Shown: positions 33,712 through 45,398 of the stretch, in pieces | Layout of the letters: each line of letters starts with the position of its first letter | Numbering within the stretch: the stretch's first letter is position 1 | Source: Marthasterias glacialis | Lineage: Eukaryota; Echinodermata; Asteroidea; Forcipulatida; Asteriidae | NCBI GenBank assembly: GCA_911728455.2 | Contig: OU452230.1 | Location: forward strand, 8,106,512 to 8,170,511 | Length of the DNA: 64,000 nt | Direction: 5' to 3' | Program-made: the position numbers and the translations under genes | The notes under the pieces: generated by a model | Told to the model about the DNA's origin: nothing | The model's database searches: none | Seen by the model: the letters and a program-made list of their open reading frames with translations, nothing else

Positions 33712-34262
33712 TCAGTGGCATAACTGAGGGGGTTGGGGTGGTATGTGCCCCCCCCCCCCCACAATTGATGTCTGTACCCCCATAGACCTTATGCATTGAC
33801 GTCATCACGCCGCCATCTTAGAGGTAAATCGATGATGTAACAATGGAAACGCAGAGATTTGTACGTGCGGCGCACAGGATTGGCCAATGAACAACCTCCT
33901 TTTGACCTCTAGACGAGGGCGCCCTACTCAAATGACGCCATGTGCATGAGGTCTATTGGAAATCTGGACTTTTGAGATTAAAAATTACCAGAGTAAAATG
34001 TTACATTTTGTAAGCTTTGATGTAGTAATTTCAAAGTTTTTTTGTAAACTGTCTTTCTATTTACACACAGACAGATAGTGTATTTGTTTTTAACTCCAAG
34101 TCAGATTATCTTAAAAAAAAAAAGTAAACATCATAACAAGAATGCTGAAAAGGGGCTTGTTTAGAAAAAGTGAACATTTTTAATTAGCCAGAAGTGCCCC
34201 CCTAGAAAAATGGTGCACCCCCTTGTGCCCCCAAAAAACTTTACCCTGGTTACGCCGCTGCC
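33712..34262. mobile_element. MITE with GGYGTAACTA ends, interrupted by another MITE
   Basis: Outer ends AGTGGCATAACTGAGGGGG and ACCCTGGTTACGCCGCTG are inverted. The middle (TTTTGAGATTAAAAATTACCAG, AAGTGCCCCCC) matches the copy at 42050-42405 in reverse. It is split at 33782-33956 by the element listed next. Confidence 0.65.
33782..33956. mobile_element. Nested MITE with ATAGACC ends
   Basis: ATAGACCTTATGCATTGACGTCA on the left and TGACGCCATGTGCATGAGGTCTAT on the right are inverted. 175 bp, inserted inside the element at 33712-34262. The sister copy at 42050-42405 lacks it. Confidence 0.75.
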
Positions 34263-35458
34263 TGGAGTTATAGAATTCAAGGAGCTTCTAGAGACGTTGA
34301 TTAACGAGCATGACTTCTTTATATCTGAAGAACATTACAGCTACTTTTTTTACGGCAGACAGATAAAGGGGTCTGAATTCAGATACAGTTCTAAAATTTC
34401 TCATCCCTGAACTTACTTTAAATGTCTCGAAAGGCTTTGCATATAAAAGACAATGGTTTTCCACGCTCAGGATCATAAATCTGAGAAATGTGTTTCACTA
34501 TTTACAAGAAATGTGCAAAAACTCCTACAGATGTGTTTCTGTAAAATGTCCCCTAAGTTTTGAAGTTCTTGGGGTTTGAGTCGTTTCCCAGCGAGTGTAC
34601 ATTTTGAGGGAAACTTTCAATTCAAAACATGGCATAGATTCAAGGCTACTTCATACTCAATTAGCGAATCATAATGAAGTGGAAATTCGCAGCAAAACAT
34701 TTGCTTAAGTTGGACACTCCACTTTTTCCTCGGAGCATGAGCCAGGGTTTTTATATAATTCGTCAGCGACACCACGAATTTAAAAAAGCTAATTAAAAAC
34801 ACTCTGAAGTTCTGAAGGAAATTGGTGTTTTAAAAAGTGCTCAACTTAGACACCGTTTTCATCAATTGATAATTTGTACTGGTATACACATGCGTGCTAC
34901 TTAGTGGTGCCACTTTAATTGCTAGTTTTTACAAGTATTTACTCGTATGCTACTTCATGGTGTCGCTGGCGATGTGTAAATTAGATCGTAATCTACAATA
35001 CAGATTATGAAATTGTTGGAGCAATTAGGCCTAATGTATATGTATTGTCAAAAGTAACCACAATTTTACAGAGAGACAATAAGACCTGTAATGATCAGGC
35101 CGCAGTATGACATTGGTAAATTTGAAAGAGAACAATAACCTAATGACATTTTTCATCAAAAAGCTTATTTGCTTTCAAGATTAGATTTATTTTTAACTGA
35201 AATAATATGGGTGATGTTCATGGGTGGGGGGGGGGGGGGCTTTTCTCAAAAACAGGAGATCAATGTTGTCACAAATGATGTTTATTTTATTTTTTCTTGA
35301 AAACTCCAGAGTCTGAATGTAGTCTTCCTGAAGCCCTTGATGTACCATCCTCTAAAACACTGTGACGAAATCCAAATCACGTCCCGACAAGAAACTTCCT
35401 ATGAGAAAATGTTGGTATTCTGCCAACCTTACTTATCGACCCAACCCACACTAAGAAA
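34263..35458. other. No element recognised
   Basis: Intronic. Contains an inverted motif pair (GCGACACCACGAA at 34767 and TCATGGTGTCGCT at 34955) and poly-G at 35226-35239. Confidence 0.4.
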
Positions 35459-35479
35459 CCACACACACACACACACACC
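35459..35479. repeat. (CA)n microsatellite
   Basis: About ten CA units. Confidence 0.85.
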
Positions 35480-36720
35480 CATGACATGCTGCTCATGGCG
35501 CCTCACTGGTGATCATTCTCTGAGAGTATGACTAGCCCTTCCAGAGTGTGTCACATGGAAACATCTCTTGAATTTCTCTCATGTGCGCAGCAAGAAAAGA
35601 CAACATGAAGGTATTTGAGACGTCTCAAAAGACAGTTATGGTATGTTTGCCATGATAATGGATTCTCATGTGGACTGCATCTATCATCTGTGAATGAATG
35701 TGCAGCTGTCTTATTACTATCCCAATTGGGGTGTTTAATGTAGTTGTGTTGCGACTTTTTGGTGAATAAATTGAAAAAGCTGCATCTATTCTTGATATCG
35801 TACGAATGAGAAGTGCTTGTCAACTATCAGGCTATGGACCCTTGCATGGGCTGCCATCGCTGAAATAAACACAACTCTCAGCCAATAATAGGTCTCCCTT
35901 TAACCTCAGTGAGGGCGCTGTTTGAGCTTGTAACAACATATGAAAGAGGTGTGCTGGTAATTGTGATACAATCCTGTTGGCAAGTCATTGCATCACTACA
36001 TGCCCAAAGTTGTCCTACTTCCGGCTCCAAAGCTGGCATATGTTTGTGTGTAATTTTACAAAAAATCACCCATTTCATCGCTCAACAGCATTTTTTTATG
36101 ACAGAAACTTTTCACTCAAAGAAAACCTTAGTCTTTTTTGAAGAATCGTAAAAGCCAAGTCCAATTATTAATTTTTTCTTGCACAAATCATCAAAGAAAA
36201 GTAGCTCAATGTAACTCCTAATGGGCTTCTGGTAATCAGTGGAGCCAGTTTGTGTAAAATAGGCATTGCTTACACTTGAATGACATCACACTTACGAAAA
36301 GGATAGCACGGAGAAAGAGAGGGAGGGGGGGGGGTCTATCATATGACAGCCTCACTTTCAAATCAACTGTGAATAAGCAGAAGGTGATCAGCTGTGGCTG
36401 TTTTGCAACTTATTTTATTCCACTCTCTAAATTGAGATAGATGTGCTCTGACTGGTGCCCTGCAAATGGAAGGCCAATGGGAAAGATTGGTTAACAATCC
36501 GGGGGACTTTCAACATGATCCACTGTGACTCAAATTATTAAACTGTGATCAAAGGAATCAGACTGTAATGTCAGACTGCATTAAACTGTTGGTTTAGTAG
36601 TTTCATCCCAGTGAATGTCAATGCCAGATGGTGTTTTGATATTATTTTTCATTGATGCAAGTTTGTTGCTTTATCATACAGGAAGGATTTATCGTCATCA
36701 GCATAGAGCATTGATTGGTT
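35480..36720. other. No element recognised
   Basis: Intronic unique-looking sequence with a G run near 36327. Confidence 0.4.
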
Positions 36721-36724
36721 TGGA

Positions 36725-36918
36725 CAAATTCAGCCCATTCCGTGGGAAGATGCTCAAGGAGAGATACAAATATATCAGCACAGATTTGCTCAGCGTCTTC
36801 TTAAATAACAACACAAGCAAGCCTAAGCTCTGAATCAAAACAAATACATTCTTTTTTTTTCCACAGGACAATCTGAGTATACAGTGCTTATCACACATCG
36901 GTGTAAAGCAAATTGAAA
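36725..36918 (+). repeat. Dispersed repeat copy plus SINE family A tail
   Basis: CAGCCCATTCCGTGGGAAGATG and CAGCACAGATTTGCTCAGCG match 30231-30335. From about 36855, CCACAGGACAATCTGAGTAT and ACAGTGCTTATCACACATCG are the 3' tail of SINE family A in plus orientation, without its tRNA head. Confidence 0.55.
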
Positions 36919-37629
36919 TTTAAATACATTCTTATACTAAATGGGCATCTATAGGCTTCAACCATCCTGCCTCATCGCAACTCTGTTGAATTGCATTTAA
37001 TCAAAACAGTGGCATGGCGCACCCATAAATGTTCTTTGGAAGAGACTGGGGTTACATTCTGACTTCAGCTGGTGTGTATGGGGGGAGGGGGTCTTGAGGA
37101 TGGTGGTTGGGGGAGGTCTGGTGGGGGTCTTGGGGAGGAGGAGGTGGGGCTCATGTAAAATGCAAAAAGGAAACACTTGAACAGCAGGTTTTCAGGATGT
37201 GCCAAACTCCCTTTGAATGCCCTAAACACTACTTTTTAAAAAACAAATTGGCCCCTCCTCTTATTTTTCTCTCAATTAATAGAAATAAGAAAAAAAGAAA
37301 AAGGTAGGCTTGAGCAACAGGCGGTAACCTTGAATAGTTAAGCATGTAATTTGGGGGGCTGTGATCTCACTAGTCCATGGTATAAAGCAGAGTGCCATGA
37401 AATTAGATCCATGTCATATAATAACATTCCTAATCATGCTCATGTTTGCTTCCTGCAGCATGGCAAGTGGCATTGCCTCCAGGTATACTCCCAAGCATAG
37501 CCAGTCAAACCTGGAACCGTTAAAGAAGGAATCCAGCATGGATATTGCCCATTGCTCTATTAACCCTGTTATTTCCCATATATCCAGACACCATCAGCCA
37601 GGAGAGGAACATAAAATTTGACTGACTTT

Positions 37630-38430
37630 CCCCCGCCAAGCCTGAAATTCTCCCCTCGAGGGATTCCCCCCACAATGTTTTGATATCCAAGTTTCTAGAC
37701 ATTGGTTATTCCCCCCCGGTGGTTAGTTTTCTTATAAAGTTAAATAAAAATGATCAGTTTCAAGTTCATTCCAGTCCCGATTCTCCGGAGAATTATGTTA
37801 CTCTGAAATTTTAAAGTTGATAAAAATAGCATTAAAATATCCCTCTTGCTTTATTTTGATTGCATAAACCGAAATAAGCAGTGTGTGCCCATTCTCTGAC
37901 AAGATGAAAAAACCATTTTTGGATGTTTTCACTAGGAATTGACCACCAAATTTGAAATCCTCACGGGCCGGCTGTTTTGTACGATTATTTAAAACTTAAG
38001 GATGGGAATGATTTTACTCTTAAAGAAAAACATGGGTGTATTGTCCCTTTAAGCGTTACATACAAACATGAGGTTCAAAGATCTTTCACCAGGACTGTCT
38101 TTTCATTCTCCCAGAAATATAAAGCAAATCCGTGGTGATGTTTGTGCCCTAGGGTTTGGCCACATATTAGACAGAAATCAAAGTACAAAAACAATAGGTC
38201 TTTGGACTTGAGTCCGAACACCTAATTATATCCACAGGAAGTACCAATCAGTGTGAGCCAAAAAAGTATTGGGTTGACATTGTCCTTTTGTAAAAACAAA
38301 ACAAAAGACCTCAATGACCCTAATCCTCCAAAATTCTCCAAAAACCTCTTCAGGAAGTTGTCTGATTTTGGAGGATTGAAGACTGTAGGCCCAAATAACA
38401 ATTGCTTCACCGGGCCAAGCTTACCAATCT
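37630..38430. other. No element recognised
   Basis: Intronic. C runs at 37669 and 37710; no repeat family identified. Confidence 0.4.
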
Positions 38431-38850
38431 TAATACTATTAATAATAATAGTAATGGACATTTCTAATGCGCCATGTCTGTCAAGAATGACACTCCTGAC
38501 GCAATTTACAAGAGCTCTGCTAAAAAAGCCAGAAGACAACCAAAGGCAATGATTTGAGAAATAAATAGGTTTTAAGAGTTGTTTTAAAAGGAGAGCAAGT
38601 GTCTGCTTGTCTGAGATGGAGTGGGAGGTTGTTCCAAAGAGATGTGAGAAACAGTGATCACCCCAAGAGTGCAGGGAACGTGGATTGTCTAGGAGCAGGC
38701 CGTTTGAGGAGCGAAGTCGTCTTATCCAAGTCCCAGCATTTTGGGTGTTGAGTTACCATCGAGTGGAGGATAGTGGAGGGTTAAGAAGGGTCTCAAGCCA
38801 AAGACACTTTAGGGAGTTACAGTTTTTAAAAAATACAAGCGAATGAAAGT
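38430..38850 (+). repeat. Probable dispersed element starting with AATAATAATAG
   Basis: AATAATAATAGTAATGGACA, then GCGCCATGTCTGTC, then GTTTTAAGAGTTGTTTTAAA and GGGAGGTTGTTCCAAAGAGA. This order is familiar from dispersed repeats in deuterostome genomes, but I cannot name the family. A short relative (AATAATAATAGAATTTATAA) is in each triplicated unit (2320, 6771, 11185). Confidence 0.4.
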
Positions 38851-39770
38851 ACACATGGGACACGATGCATACTCACAGATCATTGTAAACTTCACCCGTC
38901 AACAATTTTCCTCATCTTGAGCAGTTATGTTTCAGAAATTGACAAACTCCAAGCAATGCTTTTTGAGTCTAACACAGGGGTGTTTGTACTTAAGTGATGT
39001 TCAGATACTCTAGGACTTTGTCCAGAACTATTTGGAGATTGAACAGCTATGCTTAAACATGGCATGCATTTCTGAGTCAGCATTAGAAATACCAAGTGAG
39101 GACTCCAGAACAAAAGATGTCCTCACAACAGGGGTCTTGAGACATTATGTGGACTGACACATTTCCACTTGATGTTTTCATTACGTTTTCATGAGTTTGA
39201 AATTAAAAAGGAATCATTTTTCTTTGTGTGTGTGTTTTTTCCCCCTTCAGAGCAAAAGTTAGCTATCGAAACAATTTCTAATGGAGCTGAGAATGTCTTT
39301 TTCTTAACTACACAATAACAGCGGAATGTCAACAGAGAAAATATAAACTTGTGAACTTGTGGGGAAATCAAACTTTATATTTTTCTCTGAAAAAATAATG
39401 GAAGAAATATTTTCCTTATTTTGATAAGAAATACCTATGAATTGAGATTGGGGTTCTGATAGCATGCAGGAGGCATGAGAACCCAATGATGGTGAAAAGG
39501 AAAATATGTGGGGGATAAACAGGCCAGTTCGGATTTGTTGTTTTTCCACAAATGTTCCGTTTATGATGGGGACAATAAATCTGGAATAATTTTGTTTACA
39601 AGTTAGAGCCTCAAGGTAAAAAATGAAAGGCTTTGTCAATTTTTATAAAAAAGATATTGCATGCATGGTAATCCAAAGGGAACATTGTTATGGGGTGTAA
39701 TAAACCAGGTATCTTTGTCTAGTTCCCCGGGGGCACACAGTGGACCTCTAAGAAGTGGGTCGCCCTGTGA
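38851..39770. other. No element recognised
   Basis: Intronic; TG-rich stretch at 39224-39238. Confidence 0.4.
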
Positions 39771-40283
39771 TAGGTATCTGACTATTCCTGACTTAAACCT
39801 CAATGTGATTATCGCCACTCATTGGCCTGATTCCGATGCTCTTCTTATTGAAATAGGAAGATACATTGGTTTAGATTCAAGCCAGAGAATCTGCCCACAT
39901 TGCTGCCTTGATGTAGAGAATGAAATACATTTCTTGTTAGATTGCCCGCTTTATAATGACCTTAGAAATACTATGTTAGAAAATATTCGTGATGAAAATA
40001 ATCGTTTTGATTTATTATCTAGAGAAGATAGATTTAATTTTTTGATGGACCATTCTGATGAAGCTATTATTAATTGCATTGCTAAGTATACATTTTTATT
40101 TACTGTGTTAAAAGAAAACCAAAATGTATGACCAGACTTAGTTAACTATTTTGTTCTATGTTAACATTCCTTTCTTCCCAAACACGACTCACACTATTGA
40201 TTGTATATTCTTTGTTGTTACCCTCCCCAGGGTTACGGGGCTTGTTCCAGGTTGGAATAAAATAAAATACAATACAATACAAT
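39771..40283 (+). mobile_element. 5'-truncated non-LTR retrotransposon 3' end with CCHC motif
   Basis: One open frame to TGA 40129-40131 encodes LLIEIGRYIGLDSSQRICPHC, then CLDVENEIHFLLDCPLYNDL. The spacing C-x2-C-x8-H-x4-C followed by PxYxxLR is the C-terminal zinc knuckle seen after the reverse transcriptase of several LINE clades. The frame is unbroken over about 120 codons, so the copy is fairly young. Behind the stop a 120-bp 3' UTR ends in AATAAAATAAAATACAATAC repeats. The start of homology is near 39771; the bases before it have no LINE features. Clade unresolved. Confidence 0.75.
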
Positions 40284-40348
40284 TAAAAACTTGTTTAACT
40301 GAAAATCCAAAATGACTGATGTCTTTTTTTCGACAGAAACTTTTGAGA

Positions 40349-40495
40349 GGACAAGGCCATTTTAATTTGGTCAAAAGGCACTTCCATTGGAAAATCTTGA
40401 AGTCTATGGAAAACCTTTGAAAGGGGCACCAAGGCCAAGGCCAAGACTAGGGCAACAGAGACCATGGCCTGCATGTAATTCCAGGCCTGTTTATT
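40349..40495 (+). repeat. Dispersed repeat (family GGCACCAAGGC)
   Basis: AAGGCCATTTTAATTTGGTC, AAATCTTGAAGTCTATGGAA and GGGCACCAAGGCCAAGGCC; same orientation as 33310-33465. Confidence 0.55.
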
Positions 40496-41194
40496 CTCAT
40501 AACACTTTTGTGTAACTTTATTTCATAAAAAATTAATAATAACCCAAAGGGTGGGATTCAAACCAACAACTTTATTTCACCCCTGCAGGACTCAGATTCT
40601 CATTCTAATTTACCCAGATCAGTTACATCAAACTTGCATTCAGATTACGAAACCGCGGTAGGATTCGAACCCACAAAACTGTTTCCCCTTCAGAATAAAC
40701 TAAGCATACAGTGTTCATCATACATAGATTTAGGCTAAAACTAAATCCTACTCTAATTTATCCCTGATCAGTTAGATCAATTAAATTGCATTCAGATTAC
40801 GACTGATTGGAAAATGAGGACAAATTTACCAAGTTTTACAGGTTGGTCATTCGGAGGTTGACGTCTTCAACAACATGGCCCGACTGAAGAGGATGGGAAG
40901 TCTTAATTCTTGCTCAACTTTTCACGATCTTTAATTACAATCGTGCGTGCGAATAAAGAAAACAAACACATAATTTGAAAAATAATTCGTGTTTTATTAA
41001 CACATCCTCGCTGAAGTACTTCCGGCCCCAAAAGTCGACGAAAAAGCCAAGCTTACAAACTTTCGGGTATTTTTCACCACATGGGATGTTTGTCAGCATT
41101 AAATGTTAACTAATCTAATCACTGGATGTACATCCTGTTTCTACAGTCAGATTTGAACTGTCTGAAATGTTTCTGTTGGAGCACTTCAAGATGA

Positions 41195-41650
41195 CGGGGT
41201 CACATGAACTAGCGGGCATACAAAACCATGTGACACGACCCGACCAGAAGCATTTTTGCCCATTGAGACAATGGTGCTGACGATGACTGCTCTTTGTTCT
41301 GACACCCCTATGTTCAGACACCCGTATGTTCCGAAAACCAAATGGTCCGATAACCCCCCATGATATATATGCTAGGGTTTGGTTAGGGTTAGGGTTAGAG
41401 TTAGGATAAGAAAAATACATTAGGGGCGTTAGAACATAGGGGCCTCGGAACATTGGGGCGTCGGGACATAGGGGTGTCGGAACATAGGTGCGTAACTGGT
41501 GCAGATACTTGTCACTCATCAGTTTACACAGCAAACATTTTCCATGTGGACATTTGCAGGCAATGGGATTTTCCCCCATGGTGGGTCAACAGAGTTCCAG
41601 CCGTGACATAGCGAGCGCTCCCTCAAGTTCTTATCAAATATAAGCTCTTA
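41195..41650 (-). mobile_element. hAT-like MITE copy interrupted by a telomere-like block
   Basis: In reverse complement the two halves match the MITE in the triplicated units: TAAGAGCTTATATTTGATAA end, TATGTCACGGCTGGAACTC, ATGTCCACATGGAAAATGTT, GTGTAAACTGATGAGTGACA, then (beyond the block) CAATGGGCAAAAATGCTTCT and ACATGGTTTTGTATGCCC. The interruption is at about 41293-41496. Confidence 0.65.
41293..41496. repeat. Inverted array around telomere-like TTAGGG repeats
   Basis: Left side: ACACCCCTATGTTCAGACAC and CCGTATGTTCCGAAAACC. Right side: AACATAGGGGCCTCGGAACA and GGACATAGGGGTGTCGGAAC, the inverted form repeated about four times. The centre (41373-41406) is TAGGGTTTGGTTAGGGTTAG and similar, a short degenerate telomere-type tract. 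Confidence 0.7.
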
Positions 41651-41867
41651 GGTGGGTACATGTTTTTTTTCCCAGGAGTGGACCTGTTTCTACTGGTAAA
41701 AAAAACTTTGAAGTATCAAGTTTCGAATTTGTTGAGGCATTTTACTAGGCGATGTCAAAGAACCTTACACTACATGTGTTCACTATTACTCAAGACATCT
41801 CAACTCCTTAGGAGTATGTTGCACTATTAACAAATTGGCTAACATTTCGCTAATCTATCATAATAAC

Positions 41868-41912
41868 AACCTCTGTCCTTGAACATGAAGTGTCTTGCTC
41901 AAGGACACCAGT
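41868..41912 (-). mobile_element. Fragment of SINE family B
   Basis: AAGTGTCTTGCTCAAGGACAC only. Confidence 0.4.
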
Positions 41913-42049
41913 TTGCTACCATCATTCCAACCCTCAATGAAAGAAATTGAGATAAACAGAAAACTGAAAAGGTTCTGTACCAATTCATAGTGGAGGAGAT
42001 GAGAGTCTATAAAATAAGAAATTTCTGTGCGACTTTTTGGACGACCCAG

Positions 42050-42405
42050 CGCCATAACTAGGGTAAAATTTTAGGGGGGCACAAGGGGGGGGGGGCACCA
42101 TTTTTCATAAGGGGGCACTTTTGGGCAATTAAAACTGTAGTTTCTGTTTGTATTTCCTAAACATGCCCCTTTTCAGTGCTCTTGTAAGGTGTTGAGGTCA
42201 AACAAAATACATTCTGAATGTAAATAATAAAAAAAAAATGTTTTAAAAACATTGGAATTACTACTTAAAAGCTTATAAAATTTAACATTCTATTCTGGTA
42301 GTTTTTAATCTCAAAAGGCCATATTTCAAATGGGGGAGGGGGGAGGGCACAGACATCTGTTGAGGGGCACGTGCCCACCCATGCCTCCCTTAGTTACACC
42401 ACAGG
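42050..42405. mobile_element. MITE with GGYGTAACTA ends (uninterrupted copy)
   Basis: Ends CGCCATAACTAGGGTAAAAT and CCTCCCTTAGTTACACCA are inverted. It is the reverse of the copy at 33712-34262 and lacks the nested insertion. Confidence 0.65.
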
Positions 42406-42941
42406 GTCGATCTTTCGGTGCCAAAGCGTCTGGTGTTAAATTGATTTATTCAATATCTATATGTGACAACATCGACATGGTGTTCGTTATCACCAAAAAT
42501 TTAAATTAATTTATGTCAGTCGAAAACCTTAAAAGGGTGTGCTTTTGACACTGAACACAGTTAGTGGAAGTTCACTTAACACAGGTTTTTATTGGCAAGG
42601 GTACACCCATCACGTCTGCTCTTGAAATATCCTAACTCAAAAACTTTGGTGGTCATTAAACACTGTGGCGGTGTTTTCATTTATATGGACACCAAAAAGA
42701 AATGATTTAACACCAGTTTTGGATGACCCTTCTTCAATGCCTGAGATATTTTATTTACAAAGTATTACAAACCAGTGAAAACTAGACACTTGTTCTTTCA
42801 TGCTTGTTTTCAAACTGTTTGCTTTTTCTTTTTTCTCCCAGTAAAAACAGTGAAAAGAAAACTTGCAGAATATTTTTCACAGTAGTATTAGACAAAATGT
42901 TCATTTATGAATGTTTTGATAGCTGTACAACTCCCCAAATG

Positions 42942-43125
42942 CAAAAGAGTGAAAAAACCCTAGTTTTGTCCGCCATATGGTGGACAACTCTTTCTATGGT
43001 GGAAGACGAGTATTTTCAACTTGAATCAGAGTGAAGTTTGCTCCAATTTCACTCAAAAAGGCTCATGCACAGTGAGTTTCACTCTCAAAAGAGCCAAACT
43101 GACACCACTCGGGCGAAGAGTGAAA
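42942..43125. mobile_element. Truncated copy of the CACTCTTTT palindromic MITE
   Basis: ATGCAAAAGAGTGAAAAAAC at one end; inside, TCCAATTTCACTCAAAAAGG, GTGAGTTTCACTCTCAAAAG and CGGGCGAAGAGTGAAA match the 48650 element in reverse. Confidence 0.65.
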
Positions 43126-43141
43126 TTTTCATTTTTTTCAG

Positions 43142-43290
43142 CATACACCGATGAATGATAAGCACTGTATACTCAGTGCTTTCCAGAGTCCTGGGGAAAA
43201 AATCCACAGTCACACTACTCAGGTGGGGCTCGAACCCATGACCCCCACCATTCTAGAGCAGATGTCTTACCACAAGACCACAGAGCGTGT
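43142..43290 (-). mobile_element. tRNA-derived SINE (family A)
   Basis: Minus strand: GTCTTGTGGTAAGACATCTG, ATGGGTTCGAGCCCCACCTG (B box), and tail AGCACTGAGTATACAGTGCT. Near full length. Confidence 0.75.
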
Positions 43291-44919
43291 TAGCACTTTA
43301 CTGTATAAGTACAGACGATAAAGAATTGTGAACCCCAAAAAGTTCATCAACATTTAAATCATTTCTAACATGACACTGTAAGTGTTTTGCCGGATGTTTC
43401 TCCCATTTTCCTGGTTCCACAACTTTCCGGAAAGCAACTGTGGTTGTAAAAATCGGTTGATGAATCTTTTTGATGATTGGAAAAATGATCGGAAATTGAC
43501 CTTGCCTTCACCGATCATTCATGTGGGCTGTGGCACATGCTAAGAAGCATCAGTCAGTTACCGTTGCATCTTCACCTTGAAAAAATGCCAATTCCACAAT
43601 AATGACACTAATGTTTCAAAGGAATTAAACATGACAGATGTTTACTGATCAGGAGGACATGCGTGATTCTCATGAATTGCAGGAAGATTGGCAGCAGGAA
43701 GACTATTCCTAGGACGAACCCGGCAAAATGGTTAACAGACAAATTTAGCTTAGAAGACTACAAAGAGGTTACCTGTTCGATCTTGCTAGCTTATCAACTT
43801 GTTGAGGAATGTTTCCTACCAACAAATGACTTGGCCAAAGTGTGCTTCTATGAACAGAAATATGCTAAGCATACACACACAAAATTAAGTATCAATAAGT
43901 CACCAGTTAAAACACCATGTGTTATATGTATTGTTTGTGATTGGTTGCCAACTTAGTTTTGCTTAGCAAATGAAGATTATTCCCAAGTTGGGGAATGAAT
44001 CGCAATGTATGCATTCCGGCTGTATGCCACAAAACAACAGTAAAGCCTATATACAGCCCTACTAAAAAAAAACCGTTTACAACCACAGGGAATAACTTCG
44101 TAGTGGAAAATATTTTTTTAAATCGACATGGAATAGATCTCCTCTGTGACTGAAAACAAAAGGGTGATGATACAGGTGTAGCCATGTGCAACACACCCCC
44201 CCTTCCCCCAGTCTTTCCCAAGAAAGGATGCTCTCCAGAAAGGATGTGCCCCTGGCCCAGTTCCCTCCACTGATTCCCTCTCTTCTTTTCCTGTTTTTCA
44301 CAGATTACTGCGGGAAAATAGCTTTGGACATCATTGAGGTGCAAACTTAACAACCTCATCATACTGCCCCCTTCCACCAACCCCTTCTCCCTCCAACACA
44401 CACAGAAATCTCAATGCACTTTAGCTAGTGTTATATACAAATTCGGATGTTTGGGGCAGACACTATTTATTCCCCACAAGAGCTCACAGTGTACCCTGAC
44501 TTTTTAACAAGGACTCTCTTTAAGCCTTATGGCCAAGAGCTGTCCCAAAGTTCATCAAGGTATACCACTCAAACTGAACACTCTTCAAAGTCTAGACTCT
44601 AATAATCCATCAAATCCAAGAAAACCATTTGATAGGTTTTGCAGGATTTAGAGAGGATTAGCCCGATATAAGTAACCGACAAAGGTGGTAATACAGCCTG
44701 GGCCCAATTAGCCTTTCCCATGAAATATGCTAATTAGATTCACGCATGTGTACAGAAATTATTGGTGGGCAAATGCCATAGAGTTGTGCACTAGGTAGAC
44801 GCACAAATGCGTGTGCGTCACGCCACCATTAGCCCCACATAAAAAGGTGCAAAGTTCCCTCATTTTGCCCACCAGTAGTGTTAGTGCGCACGCGTTGTGT
44901 GCAATTTACATATTTTATG
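43291..44919. other. No element recognised
   Basis: Intronic. Open stretches at 43663-43956 and 43922-44401 show no domain. Confidence 0.4.
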
Positions 44920-45398
44920 GGAAAGGTCTATTTCACAGAGCTACAAAAACATTAGCAAACCACAAAACAATTGTGCTTACTAGAAAAAAGGTTACAAGCA
45001 AAATAAAATACCATGTCATATGTACTGTTTGCAACTGGGCCCAACTTCATAGAGCTGCTTAACGGCCGATTTTGTGCTTACTGTGCGATTTCCATTTCAT
45101 AGCACTGCTAACCGTAAGCACAGGAAAAGGTAGGCTAACCTTCCGGTGCTTACTGTTGGAAAACGAATGATGTAACAATGCAAATCCTTGGTGAACGCGC
45201 AAGCTGGCCGCCTAATTTTTGTGCTAACCTGTGAAATACGCTTAAGCTTAAGCAAATTTGTTTGCTATAGTTAGAACGAACATATGCTTACCGTTAAGCA
45301 GCGCTATGAAATTGGGCCCTGGTTTTAAATTCTTGCTTATATTTGCTTAAGAGAAAATTGTTAAGCACTTTTATCTGCTTAAGCAAATCTAGGCCCTG
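44920..45398. mobile_element. GGCCCAATTTCAT MITE, outer copy split by a nested copy
   Basis: Left part: TTTCACAGAGCTACAAAAAC ... ATACCATGTCATATGTACTG, TTTGCAACTG. Right part after the insert: GGTTTTAAATTCTTGC, TTGTTAAGCACTTTTATCTG, CTTAAGCAAATCTAGGCC. The two parts join into one copy when the insert at 45038-45318 is removed. Confidence 0.65.
45038..45318. mobile_element. Nested GGCCCAATTTCAT MITE with CTG duplication
   Basis: GGCCCAACTTCATAGAGCTG and CAGCGCTATGAAATTGGGCC are inverted ends, flanked by CTG at 45035-45037 and 45319-45321. At 281 bp it is longer than other copies and has an internal CGCGCAAGCTGGCCG stretch, so it is a subfamily. Confidence 0.8.

Noticed and set aside
38253-38552. 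99-codon plus-strand frame (and an opposite 105-codon frame)
   Set aside because: No domain; the region merges into a dispersed repeat starting near 38430.
41115-41579. 154-codon minus-strand open frame
   Set aside because: Fully explained by the interrupted MITE and its telomere-like block (NPNPN is translated TTAGGG-type repeat).
43922-44401. 159-codon minus-strand open frame in the large intron
   Set aside because: Composition follows the C-rich underlying DNA; no domain and no splice partner.
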